Positions 48,113-56,711 of a stretch of DNA of 64,000 bases are shown here, one piece after another (position 1 is the stretch's first letter; every line of letters begins with the position of its first letter). The position numbers were made by a program, and so were the translations under genes. This DNA is from Bacteroidia bacterium (GTDB lineage: Bacteria > Bacteroidota > Bacteroidia > NS11-12g > UBA955). The notes under the pieces are model-generated. The model did no database searches and was not told where the DNA came from. It saw only the letters and a program-made list of their open reading frames with translations. Location of the stretch: NCBI GenBank assembly GCA_023653095.1, contig JAMNXP010000009.1, forward strand, positions 1 through 64,000, written 5' to 3'.

Positions 48113-49930
48113 ATGTGCATTAACAATAACATAAATATTAGCAAAACAACATGCCTAGTATTCTTACTGTGCTTGTTTTTGTTCATTGATAGACCTGTTT
48201 TTGGCCAACAATTTATCAATGGCAAATTAAGGTATAAGCCTATTGCCGGAGGATATTTTAGTAACCCTTACGCAATCGAAATGTACATTGTAAAAATGGG
48301 GGAAGATTACAAAAGATATTACGCTTTACAGACCAGTACAACTTTGCAAAATTGCTGGTTTTCTTGGCCTTCTGATCAAGTGAAATACATTTACAATGAA
48401 GTCCCTGGCTTGGACACGTTAGATGTGTATGGTGGTAATTTTGCTTATCGTACTGAAATAAGGAGAATGTTAAAAGAACCCTCATATATTTCAGCTGGAG
48501 GAATTTGGTATCCTAATCACCGTAATGATTCAATATGCGAAATATCTCTAGGGTATAATTCGGATACAATGAGCAGACAGGGATGGAGTTTGGAACTCAA
48601 TACCCCATTAATCAAAGACAGTGCATATACCTTGCAATTTTCAATCAGAAGTGCACGAACTTCTGTAGAATATTCTGAGAAATTTCATATTCGGAATTTA
48701 AATCCAAGAGCCAAATTCCGGATAGTGGTTACACAGTCCAATGACAGAAATGAGCCCGGAGAGGAGTTGTGCAGGCTTGATAGGTTCGATATTGTAGGAA
48801 AAGATACTTTTCCTTTTGGGGATTTAGCTCGAGATAGTTTAGATGTTTACTATAAAATAAGAAAAAACATTGTAGGTAAAAATAATGGAAAGTTTATAAC
48901 TTTAAGAATTTACCATAACATAAAAGAAGATACATTTTTTCGCTCGTATATTAATTTTTTGGAGCCAAATTGTTATAATTATAGTAATAATCAAACAAAA
49001 GTATTTGCAACAAGCTTCATATTAGAAAGCCCGGTGAAAATATTGGGAGACACTGCATTGTGCAATACATCATCTGGCAATATACTTACGGCAAGTTCAA
49101 ATCACAGTACCGACAAATACCTATGGTCAACAGGTGAAACTACCTCAAGTATAAGGGTTACAATGCCAGGTATATATTGGCTTAAAAAAGATAGAAACGG
49201 TAGCTTAGGCTATGATACAATAGAAATTAAATTAGCACCATCCTACCAAGCAATAAACATAGATACAAGTTTTTGTAGTAGAAATTTGGTAACATTAGGC
49301 GATTCGGTATCTGGGGCAAGTGAGTATTTTTGGAATTCTGGCCAATCTACGAATAGTATTAAGCCTACAAGATCAGGGAAATATTTACGAACATTATCAA
49401 TGGGAGGTTGTTTATTCACCGATACGTTTAACGTAGAAGTCAAACCCTCTCATTTAGCCATTTCTTCAAGCGTATTCAACATTTGCAAGGATAGTTCAAT
49501 TACTTTAAAAAGTTTAATCTCACCTGCGAGCTGGTATGTTGATGGCATCTTGAAAAGTAGCAGCTCAGAGTATGATATTATTAGCAGTGAAGCTCAAGAT
49601 ATTGTATTATTTACCAAAAAAGATTGTGAGCAATTTGACACAGTAAGAATCATACCCATGTACTGTGGCCTAACTTCAACAATATATATCCCAAATGCTT
49701 TTACCCCAAATAACATGGGCTTAAATGATACATTTTATTATGTGGGTGAGGGTTGGGAACTTCAAAGTATGAAAATATATAATCGATGGGGACAAAAAAT
49801 ATTTGATTCTCCCGTAGCATGGAATGGTGAAGAATCCCCTGAGGGCGTCTACGTATACGTAATGCAATTCAAACATGTTCAAACAAATAATAACCGTTTC
49901 ATTAAGGGAGTGTTACACTTGTTGCGGTAA
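48113..49930 (+). CDS. Secreted protein with T9SS type B (gliding-associated) sorting domain
   Basis: 605 residues, strongly AT-rich. Signal peptide near TTCLVFLLCLFLFIDRPVFGQQF (residues 12-34). Passenger not recognised to ~310; then two Ig-like/adhesin repeats (TDKYLWSTGETTSSIRVTMPGIYWLKK and SEYFWNSGQSTNSIKPTRSGKYL) and a CHU_C domain (IPNAFTPNNMGLNDTFYYVG ... MKIYNRWGQKIFDSPVAWNGEESPEGVYVYVMQF) ending LLR. Starts about 50 nt beyond the IS end. Probable surface protein. Confidence 0.82.
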   Translation: MCINNNINISKTTCLVFLLCLFLFIDRPVFGQQFINGKLRYKPIAGGYFSNPYAIEMYIVKMGEDYKRYYALQTSTTLQNCWFSWPSDQVKYIYNEVPGLDTLDVYGGNFAYRTEIRRMLKEPSYISAGGIWYPNHRNDSICEISLGYNSDTMSRQGWSLELNTPLIKDSAYTLQFSIRSARTSVEYSEKFHIRNLNPRAKFRIVVTQSNDRNEPGEELCRLDRFDIVGKDTFPFGDLARDSLDVYYKIRKNIVGKNNGKFITLRIYHNIKEDTFFRSYINFLEPNCYNYSNNQTKVFATSFILESPVKILGDTALCNTSSGNILTASSNHSTDKYLWSTGETTSSIRVTMPGIYWLKKDRNGSLGYDTIEIKLAPSYQAINIDTSFCSRNLVTLGDSVSGASEYFWNSGQSTNSIKPTRSGKYLRTLSMGGCLFTDTFNVEVKPSHLAISSSVFNICKDSSITLKSLISPASWYVDGILKSSSSEYDIISSEAQDIVLFTKKDCEQFDTVRIIPMYCGLTSTIYIPNAFTPNNMGLNDTFYYVGEGWELQSMKIYNRWGQKIFDSPVAWNGEESPEGVYVYVMQFKHVQTNNNRFIKGVLHLLR

Positions 49931-50026
49931 AAGATGATGGAATTTTACTCGTTAACTTACTTCTTATTGACTTTGACGTGATAGCGCAAAATTTGGTGAA
50001 CAGAGAAAATTAACTAAATTGTAGTT

Positions 50027-50728
50027 ATGAAAATGAAATATTTTGTATTTGTAATTATTAGTTTGGTCATAGATTCGATTTTCGCTCAGTCAGATAGTTT
50101 GAAAAACAACAGCATTTCATTAGGTATAGAAATAGGTGCAATAAAATCTATTTTTTTGAATAATTATCCTCAAAATAATAATTTTACACCCGGATTATTC
50201 CAGCCTTTCACCGAATATATTCCGCCGCATACAATTGGTGTTAAAATTTTGAATGGGTCAAAATATGTAATTGGGTTTAACTATATCTATTTTGGCAAAA
50301 GTAATTCTTCTAATCACAGAATTCAAGGTGATGTAATAAATAGATCTTATCATGCTATTTCGGCAGAATTGGGCAAATGTATAGAATATAATAATTTCAC
50401 ATTAAGCCCAAACTTTAATATTAATTATAAATTATCGGGAATTGAAGCAGTTCTGGTGGGTTATATTCCAGGCAGTTGGGGAGAGCCCGTTATACAAACT
50501 TTTCAATATAATAGCTTTGGTATAGGTTTTGGTAGTACGATCAAATACTATGTTTTACCTAATTTTTACATTTCAACAGATTTGAGATATTCGCATAATT
50601 TTGAAAAAAATAAACCTTTAGGAAAGCCACTAGGTGGATTTGAAGAATTTTATAAAAACTATCGTGTAAATCGAGATGCAATAACATTGTCTTTGAATTT
50701 TGGTTATCAAATAAAAATCAGGAATTAG
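50027..50728 (+). CDS. Probable outer-membrane beta-barrel protein
   Basis: 233 residues, signal peptide MKMKYFVFVIISLVIDSIFAQ. Strand-like alternation (ISLGIEIGAIKSIFLNN, YVIGFNYIYFGKS, FTLSPNFNINYKLSG, SFGIGFGSTIKYYVLPNFYISTDLRYS) and a closing AITLSLNFGYQIKIRN fit a small barrel. AT-rich and without a recognised family; function unknown. Confidence 0.65.
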   Translation: MKMKYFVFVIISLVIDSIFAQSDSLKNNSISLGIEIGAIKSIFLNNYPQNNNFTPGLFQPFTEYIPPHTIGVKILNGSKYVIGFNYIYFGKSNSSNHRIQGDVINRSYHAISAELGKCIEYNNFTLSPNFNINYKLSGIEAVLVGYIPGSWGEPVIQTFQYNSFGIGFGSTIKYYVLPNFYISTDLRYSHNFEKNKPLGKPLGGFEEFYKNYRVNRDAITLSLNFGYQIKIRN

Positions 50729-50875
50729 CCCATTTAGGATGAATGTATATTATATAACACATTCTGATGTTAAATTCAAACGGGGGAGCTTAAACACAAA
50801 TTACGGTGCAAAATTAATATTACAAATAGTCTCAAAATGTAGTATTTATGATAAAATTCACTTTTTAAGAAAATT

Positions 50876-50883
50876 TAACTTTG
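50876..50883 (+). promoter_or_regulatory. -7 element of the orphan Cys-rich gene
   Basis: TAACTTTG, 22 nt before the ATG at 50906. No good -33 TTG. Confidence 0.35.
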
Positions 50884-50905
50884 TACCAAGTTAAATAGTT
50901 CAAAC

Positions 50906-51556
50906 ATGAGACGAATTTTATTTGTATTTCTAAATTGGTTATTTACACAAAATTTATTGGGCTCCAATTCATCAGTGAGATTGGATACATGTAAACCGCA
51001 CTTTGACAACTTCATTGATTGTCAGTACAATTTATATAAAGTAGGTTTCTGGGTGGACACAATAGGTTCTACCGTACCGGGCAAAATGCATATACATAGT
51101 TGGCTTAGAAATCAAATATTAATGTATGGCTGTTGGTATGAAGACACCTTTCATTATTCACAAAACATCGAACCTACCTTTTTGTGTGGGGTATGTGAAT
51201 ACAATGATTCTGCTATACTCTCAGAATATAATTTACCTTCAAACTCAAAAACATATAAGTTCTACTCCATCGATGATAACACCCTAAATGGCCATACATT
51301 ATTCGATTATATAGATAGAGCCCATTATGAAAATCTCTTCAACATCCTTTCATTAGATATTCCTTATTGTTGCGATAAAACAGTACCACCTGGAGCCTGC
51401 TCGCCTTGTAATTGTGCAATTGGTCAAATTGAATGGTCAATAAATAATTTTGCAGCAAAGCCTGCTCGAGGAATATTTTGGAAAAACAATTGCACACGGG
51501 CATGGTATACCGAGAAAAAATATTGGTTGACAGCACCGAGTAGATTGGCGACATAA
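50906..51556 (+). CDS. Orphan cysteine-rich secreted protein
   Basis: 216 residues; not recognised. N-terminal hydrophobic leader (RRILFVFLNWLFTQNLLGS). At least twelve Cys, several clustered (CGVC, CCDK, CSPCNC), which suggests disulfides or metal binding outside the cytoplasm. Trp/Tyr-rich. No sorting domain. Its own -7 element precedes it; it ends 3 nt before the convergent xer gene. The AT-rich composition matches the accessory block it closes. Confidence 0.65.
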   Translation: MRRILFVFLNWLFTQNLLGSNSSVRLDTCKPHFDNFIDCQYNLYKVGFWVDTIGSTVPGKMHIHSWLRNQILMYGCWYEDTFHYSQNIEPTFLCGVCEYNDSAILSEYNLPSNSKTYKFYSIDDNTLNGHTLFDYIDRAHYENLFNILSLDIPYCCDKTVPPGACSPCNCAIGQIEWSINNFAAKPARGIFWKNNCTRAWYTEKKYWLTAPSRLAT

Positions 51557-51559
51557 CCA

Positions 51560-52435
51560 CTATTTCCTAGGATGCAAATTGTGAATCTTCTTGAGTTTTT
51601 CAAAAGAATTCTTTGTATACACCTGCGTGGCGGCCAAATTAGCATGTCCCAGCAAATCTTTGATGGCCATAAGATTGGCCCCGTTATTGAGCATGTGAGT
51701 AGCAAACGAATGACGTAAGACATGCGGACTGGTCTTTGATGCGTGCGAAAAAAGTCGCAAATAATGGTTCACCAATCTATAAACCAACACGGGGTAAAAT
51801 GGCTCACCGCTTTCTCGTTCGAAAACGCTATAACGTCCCCCGGAACAAGAATGATACAACTTCAATAAATCAGACAATTCCGGGTGCAACGGAAGTATCC
51901 TCACCTTGTTGCGTTTACCCAAGACCCGAAGGGAGTTTCGCGCAAAATCAACGTCTGTCCACTTCAAACCAATGAGCTCCGACAAACGCATGCCGGTGGT
52001 GTACAACAACAAAAGCAACAATCTATCGCGCTCGCCGTGCTCCACTTCGCCCCAAGGAAATCGCTCAAACAAATCGTGAAGGTCTCTGGCAGGAATGTCT
52101 TTAACCAAATGTTTGGGCATTTTGGGCGCCACCACTTTGGCCATGGGATTTTGATCTAGATAACTGCGCTCGCGTAAATACTTGAAGTACGCGCGCAACG
52201 AAGACAGTTTCCGGTTGATGGAACGAGCCTTGATATCGTTCGACATCAAATCAGCCATCCAACTGCGGATATGCAGTGATTTCAACTGAGCCAAACTCGG
52301 ATTTCCCAATGATTGCAAATAGGCATTAAATTGATCTAAATCAATTTGGTAGGCCTTGACCGTGTGAGGACTCATTCTCTTGTTCTTGGCTAAATAATCC
52401 AAAAACGCGGAAATATGCTCCTCAAAATTGGGCAT
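51560..52435 (-). CDS. xerC: XerC/D-type tyrosine recombinase
   Basis: 291 residues, the normal length for Xer. N-terminal SAM-like domain (FLDYLAKNKRMSPHTVKAYQIDLDQF). Catalytic set: Arg in TTGMRLSELIGLKW, HVLRHSFATHML (His-x-x-Arg), LGHANLAATQVYT (His and nucleophile Tyr). Resolves chromosome dimers at dif. Next to core genes, so probably the housekeeping enzyme rather than an integrase, despite bordering the accessory block. Confidence 0.9.
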   Translation of the reverse strand: MPNFEEHISAFLDYLAKNKRMSPHTVKAYQIDLDQFNAYLQSLGNPSLAQLKSLHIRSWMADLMSNDIKARSINRKLSSLRAYFKYLRERSYLDQNPMAKVVAPKMPKHLVKDIPARDLHDLFERFPWGEVEHGERDRLLLLLLYTTGMRLSELIGLKWTDVDFARNSLRVLGKRNKVRILPLHPELSDLLKLYHSCSGGRYSVFERESGEPFYPVLVYRLVNHYLRLFSHASKTSPHVLRHSFATHMLNNGANLMAIKDLLGHANLAATQVYTKNSFEKLKKIHNLHPRK

Positions 52436-52441
52436 GAGATT

Positions 52442-52858
52442 TTAATCTATGGTAGCAATCACCTTAAGCTCAATGGCTATGGGTGTAGGCAAGCAATTGA
52501 TTTCGAGGGTGGTTCTGCAAGGAGGATTTTCACCGAAATATTCGGCCCAAAGGCGGTTGTAGGTTTTGAAATCGTCTTTCATATTGGTAAGAAAAACGGT
52601 CACATCCACAATTTTATCCCAAGAAGATCCAGCATCTTCCAAAATCCACCGCACATTCTGAAACACCGATCTGCATTGGGTTTCGATATCGTAACTTTCA
52701 ATTTCACCGGCTTCGTTGAGTTCAACTCCGGGAATTTTCTTGGTGCCTTTTTCTCTAGGACCCACTCCACTTAAAAACAACAAATTCCCCACTCTACGCG
52801 CGTGAGGATATAAACCTACAGGCTCTGGAGCCTTATTGCTATTCAATGCTTCACTCAT
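52442..52858 (-). CDS. RidA family deaminase (2-aminomuconate deaminase-like)
   Basis: 138 residues. SGVGPREKGTKKIPGVELNEAGEIESYDIETQCRSVFQNV and DVTVFLTNMKDDFKTYNRLWAEYF, then CRTTLEINCLPTPIAIELKVIATI. RidA proteins hydrolyse reactive enamines/imines; this longer form recalls the 2-aminomuconate deaminase of kynurenine degradation in Bacteroidota (from memory). No other kynurenine gene is nearby. Confidence 0.88.
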   Translation of the reverse strand: MSEALNSNKAPEPVGLYPHARRVGNLLFLSGVGPREKGTKKIPGVELNEAGEIESYDIETQCRSVFQNVRWILEDAGSSWDKIVDVTVFLTNMKDDFKTYNRLWAEYFGENPPCRTTLEINCLPTPIAIELKVIATID

Positions 52859-52868
52859 AAATTAGACT

Positions 52869-53945
52869 TTATTTTTTTGATGCTGCTGGCTTCACTTTCG
52901 CGGGAGCTGTTGCTGGCTTAGCGGGCTTTGCGCCTTTTGCGGCAGCTGGCTTCTTCACAAAAACGGTATACGGGGTTTTATATAAGGCAACGCCGTAAAA
53001 CGGCCCTTTTTGGTGTGATGCCACAGCCAAAGCGGTCATATCAGGCAACCATTGTGCCTGGCGGGCATTGCTACCCATGGGAGGAATGTTTGATACTTCC
53101 AGACCCGTTTGAACCGACCAAACCTTCACTTCTCCGTTGTTGCATGTACTCAACAAGTAACGATCGTCTGATGAAAACTCAACCGATGTCACCTTCCAAC
53201 CGTGTCCTTCCAAAGTGAAAAGCACTTGCTTGGTAGCAATATTGAAAATGCGGATGGTTTTATCATCGCTTCCCGTTGCAATGAGCTTGCGATTGTGTGA
53301 AATGTCGATGCAATTTACTCTGCCAGAATGTCCCATAAAAATGGAATTCACTTTACCTCTAGCGCTCAACTCCACTACCTGTGTGCTGTTGGTTGCCAAG
53401 ATAAAATGTCCCTTTCTAGGGGAAAGAACAAACCCATTGATGGCTTCTTTGTGATTGACCGTGAAGGGAGCCGACTTGGCCTTGAGGACGTCGGTAATTT
53501 TGAAAATCTTGATAGATTTATCGGTGCTGGAGGTTAAAATGAAACTGTCTTGGGGATCAAACTGAACTTGAGTGACGGGCTGGGCGTGATCACGTGAACT
53601 AAACTTCAACGCTCCGCTTTTGGTTTCATACACTCTGAAAGTATAATCTTTAGAAGCGGTAACTAAATATTGGCCGTTGTTGGAAATTGCGATAGACGTG
53701 ATTCCGCCGTGATGCCCGGTGAACAACCGCTCAAATTCAAAGGGAGATGCACTGTCTTTTCTTGAATAAAGTCGAACGTTGTTATCAAACCCACCGCTGG
53801 CAAGCATGAGTCCGCTGTTCGATATTTCAACTACTTCTACAGCAGCGGTATGGCCGTCTAAGTAACGCTGAAAATTAATGGTATCTTGAGCCCAAGCCGA
53901 AGCCATAGACCAAAAACCAAAAGCAAGTGTAAGTAAGTTTTTCAT
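52869..53945 (-). CDS. Exported WD40-repeat protein
   Basis: 358 residues with a signal peptide (KNLLTLAFGFWSMASAWAQ). Seven WD40-like blades: GHTAAVEVVEISNSGLMLASGGFDNNVRLYS, GHHGGITSIAISNNGQYLVTASKDYTFRVYE and so on, to NNGEVKVWSVQTG. The end is a Lys/Ala/Pro-rich tail (about 25 residues). A periplasmic scaffold is likely; partner unknown. Confidence 0.88.
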   Translation of the reverse strand: MKNLLTLAFGFWSMASAWAQDTINFQRYLDGHTAAVEVVEISNSGLMLASGGFDNNVRLYSRKDSASPFEFERLFTGHHGGITSIAISNNGQYLVTASKDYTFRVYETKSGALKFSSRDHAQPVTQVQFDPQDSFILTSSTDKSIKIFKITDVLKAKSAPFTVNHKEAINGFVLSPRKGHFILATNSTQVVELSARGKVNSIFMGHSGRVNCIDISHNRKLIATGSDDKTIRIFNIATKQVLFTLEGHGWKVTSVEFSSDDRYLLSTCNNGEVKVWSVQTGLEVSNIPPMGSNARQAQWLPDMTALAVASHQKGPFYGVALYKTPYTVFVKKPAAAKGAKPAKPATAPAKVKPAASKK

Positions 53946-53957
53946 CCCCTCACAAAA

Positions 53958-55304
53958 TTACGCATTATGCTCGGGGGAGAGGTGGGATTGTGGAAAATTT
54001 CGATGAACAAACTCCAATCCTTGGTCTTTCAACCTATCTAAGAGCACATCGCCCCAAGGCTTAAACACGGGAATCAGCACTCCAAATTCATCTATCTCAT
54101 TATTTATCAACAACTCAACACCCAAAGCCAATGGCAAGCCAACGGTTTTAGCCATGGCCGACCTCCCACTGCCCTCACCGGTTACTTTCAGCATACTCTC
54201 CAAACACCAAACTTCTCCATCCTGCTCATATTCAGTCAAATGCACCATCACCACTTCGTCTTTATCACCTGAATTCAATTTCCATCTATCCGAAATCACC
54301 CTAAGAAGTACATCTGCGGGTGTTTCATCGGTTGGTAAAATATCAAATTGATCTAGTTTCAAATAATCTATTTTATCCTTTATAGCCTCATTTTCAAAAT
54401 GATACAATTCCCGGCTCTCCATTTCAGCCAACCCTTCGAGCCAATTCAGGAACGTCTCCCCTGCTTGTGGCACTAACCCTAATTCATGAAAGCTTTGACT
54501 CTGTGTTGCTTTGGCATCTACCAACCACTGCCAAGCTTGGCAATATCCGCGACGGCGCAAGGTACCCCTGATCAAAATTTCTATTCCCTCCAAACCATAT
54601 ACGCCTTCGTAATTCAAAGAATCTCGGTTTGGATACGCGTCAAACTCCTCACCCGTTTCAGTGGTGAACGATTGAGCTTCTCTAAACAATCCCTCAGGCT
54701 GAACCTGTCTTTCGCGCCCGTTTTCACGCCACCTGGATATGCCCCCTTGTCCGGCTTTCACCACGTTCATGGGATTCCAAGTTATTTTGTATTTCCAAGG
54801 ATTTTCACCTTCCGAATCTTTGTCAATCAATCCTCCGCAATAACTCTTGAAGGATATAATCTTAGCGCCCCTATTTTTTAGTTCTTGAATAAACTTAGAT
54901 GCCGATAAATGATCAATTCCTGGATCTAAGCCCAACTCATTCATAAAAACCAACCCTTTTTCTTTAGCCAACAAGTGAAGTTCTTTCATTTCCTCAGAGA
55001 CATAAGATGCAGTAAACAAATGGGCCGATTTCTCCAAGCACAACCTAGCTACTTTGGGGTGAAAAACAGGCGGCATCATGCTCACCACAATGTCTGATTC
55101 CGATGTAATTCGTTCCAAATTCAGCTCATCGCCCAAATTCATGACCGTGTAATTGACATGGTCAGACTTCGGAAAATCCGTCCAAAGCAAATCAAACGAT
55201 AGATCGTAAACGCTCAGTGAGGTAATTTTCTCACCCACCAAACCGGTCAAATATTCAATTAAGTAACCCGCGCTGCGGCCAGCACCCAAAATGGAAACCC
55301 TCAT
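53958..55304 (-). CDS. Saccharopine dehydrogenase-like oxidoreductase
   Basis: 448 residues. Rossmann start MRVSILGAGRSAGYLIEYL, then VVSMMPPVFHPKVARLCLEK and LTASYVSEEMKELH-type blocks, FMNELGLDPGIDHLSASKFI and SFKSYCGGLIDKDSEGENPWKYKITWNPMNVV, as in Lys9-type (glutamate-forming) saccharopine dehydrogenase. Probably lysine breakdown; the lysine-ketoglutarate reductase partner is not in the window. Confidence 0.9.
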   Translation of the reverse strand: MRVSILGAGRSAGYLIEYLTGLVGEKITSLSVYDLSFDLLWTDFPKSDHVNYTVMNLGDELNLERITSESDIVVSMMPPVFHPKVARLCLEKSAHLFTASYVSEEMKELHLLAKEKGLVFMNELGLDPGIDHLSASKFIQELKNRGAKIISFKSYCGGLIDKDSEGENPWKYKITWNPMNVVKAGQGGISRWRENGRERQVQPEGLFREAQSFTTETGEEFDAYPNRDSLNYEGVYGLEGIEILIRGTLRRRGYCQAWQWLVDAKATQSQSFHELGLVPQAGETFLNWLEGLAEMESRELYHFENEAIKDKIDYLKLDQFDILPTDETPADVLLRVISDRWKLNSGDKDEVVMVHLTEYEQDGEVWCLESMLKVTGEGSGRSAMAKTVGLPLALGVELLINNEIDEFGVLIPVFKPWGDVLLDRLKDQGLEFVHRNFPQSHLSPEHNA

Positions 55305-55323
55305 AAATCAAAGGTAAGTTTTG

Positions 55324-56139
55324 TTATTGAAACTGTCGTTGTCTGATGGCCTCATACATCAAAACCGCCGACGCCACCGATACATTCAAACTATCAATCA
55401 CACCCAACATGGGCAAATTGATGTTCTGACCTACACCCCTCCACTGATCAGAAACTCCTTCGTGTTCGGTTCCAACCACCAGCGCTGTTCCTTTAGTGAA
55501 ATCAGCTTGATAGGCCGGAATGGACCCGTCCATGAAAGTGGTAAATATGGTTATTTCTTGCTTTTTCAGCGCCTCAATGGCTTCAACAGATGCACATTCA
55601 ATCACCGGCACTCGAAAAGAACATCCCAACGAATTGCGAATCACCACCGGGTGAAACGCGTCAATTCTCGAATCACAAATCAACACTCCATCTAAGTTTA
55701 CGGCTTCAGCGGTTCTCAAGATGGCGCCCAAATTACCCGGTTTTTCAACGCCTTCAACCACCAAATAAAGTCCATCTTTCTTCAGCTGGCTCAAATCAAA
55801 CATCGGTTTGTGTGCTGAAAATTTAAACAATGCCATGGCGTTCTCCACGTCTTCCCTCACCGTCAACGACTTCCACAGTGGCTCAGTCACCTCATTGATG
55901 GGCACCGATTGAAACGCTTGTTCGCCAAAAGTCTCTTTGAGTTTTTCGGGGGATATAAAATCGGCACAATACACCCATTCCGTCAACTCGAACGACGAAG
56001 CCAAAGCCAACTCAATTTCTTTGAGTCCCTCAACGATAATAATTCCTTCTTTCTTCCGATTCCTATTTTTTTCAATCAGCGATCGAAGCCACTTAAACCA
56101 AGTATTTTGGCTGCTGCTGATGAATTTCTCATTACTCAT
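55324..56139 (-). CDS. TrmH/SpoU family RNA 2'-O-methyltransferase
   Basis: 271 residues from ATG 56139 (the frame further up overlaps the DUF4199 gene). N-terminal substrate-binding domain (FKWLRSLIEKNRNRKKEGIIIVEGLKEIELAL), then the SPOUT knot: VVEGVEKPGNLGAILRTAEAVNLDGVLI, FHPVVIRNSLGCSFRVPV, ALVVGTEHEGVSDQW, INLPMLGVIDSLNVSVASAVLMYEAIRQR. Methylates rRNA or tRNA ribose; target not known. Confidence 0.93.
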   Translation of the reverse strand: MSNEKFISSSQNTWFKWLRSLIEKNRNRKKEGIIIVEGLKEIELALASSFELTEWVYCADFISPEKLKETFGEQAFQSVPINEVTEPLWKSLTVREDVENAMALFKFSAHKPMFDLSQLKKDGLYLVVEGVEKPGNLGAILRTAEAVNLDGVLICDSRIDAFHPVVIRNSLGCSFRVPVIECASVEAIEALKKQEITIFTTFMDGSIPAYQADFTKGTALVVGTEHEGVSDQWRGVGQNINLPMLGVIDSLNVSVASAVLMYEAIRQRQFQ

Positions 56140-56692
56140 TGAGCCACTGATTCTTGGGCTGTCTAACACGCGTAAAAAGCGCAATGATCAAGGCTAAAAA
56201 TCCGTTTACAAACGTCTTGCTGAATACATTTCCAAAGAACGTCAACCACGACTCAGGCACCGACTTTCTAAGCTCTTCCACCATCGAATCTTTGGTAGCT
56301 TCACTGATGAATGTATTGTTCTTCAGTGTTTCGATGTATACCTCCATTTGAATGGCTTTGGTTTGATCAGCCAAGGAACCATCTATGAGCAAATAAAGCA
56401 TTTGGTCTGCCAATCCCGAAACAAAAACGGCCACAAAAATCACGCCCATAGCCGTAGCGAGTGCATGTTTGTACTGATAGGTTTCACGCATTTGTCGCTC
56501 TGCCAGTGAGGCCATAATAATTCCACCCAGCATCAATAAGAACGTAAAAAACGGAAACGATGGATTAAAGGCATATTCCCAATGTTGGGTCAAGTAAAAC
56601 ACAAACTTCGATGCCAAGATGATGAGACCTGACAGCAATCCATGAAAGTATCGAGGTTTATTGAAGAAATTCTTAATTTTATCCATTCCCAT
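56132..56692 (-). CDS. DUF4199 membrane protein
   Basis: 186 residues, four membrane helices (LLSGLIILASKFVFYL, FTFLLMLGGIIMASLA, ATAMGVIFVAVFVSGLADQMLYLLI, FVNGFLALIIALFT) with the family block YKHALATAMGVI and a cytoplasmic or periplasmic loop rich in Lys/Glu. Conserved next to dihydroorotase-like and BatA genes in Bacteroidota as I recall. Function unknown. Confidence 0.88.
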   Translation of the reverse strand: MGMDKIKNFFNKPRYFHGLLSGLIILASKFVFYLTQHWEYAFNPSFPFFTFLLMLGGIIMASLAERQMRETYQYKHALATAMGVIFVAVFVSGLADQMLYLLIDGSLADQTKAIQMEVYIETLKNNTFISEATKDSMVEELRKSVPESWLTFFGNVFSKTFVNGFLALIIALFTRVRQPKNQWLNE

Positions 56693-56711
56693 TATTTAAT
56701 TTCAATTCCCA

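Noticed and set aside
51424-51723. Gene crossing the xer stop
   Set aside because: Overlaps two real genes in another frame; its residues match neither family.
51560-52435. Phage or integron integrase
   Set aside because: Length and motifs fit housekeeping XerC/D, and no att-like repeats or phage genes are adjacent.
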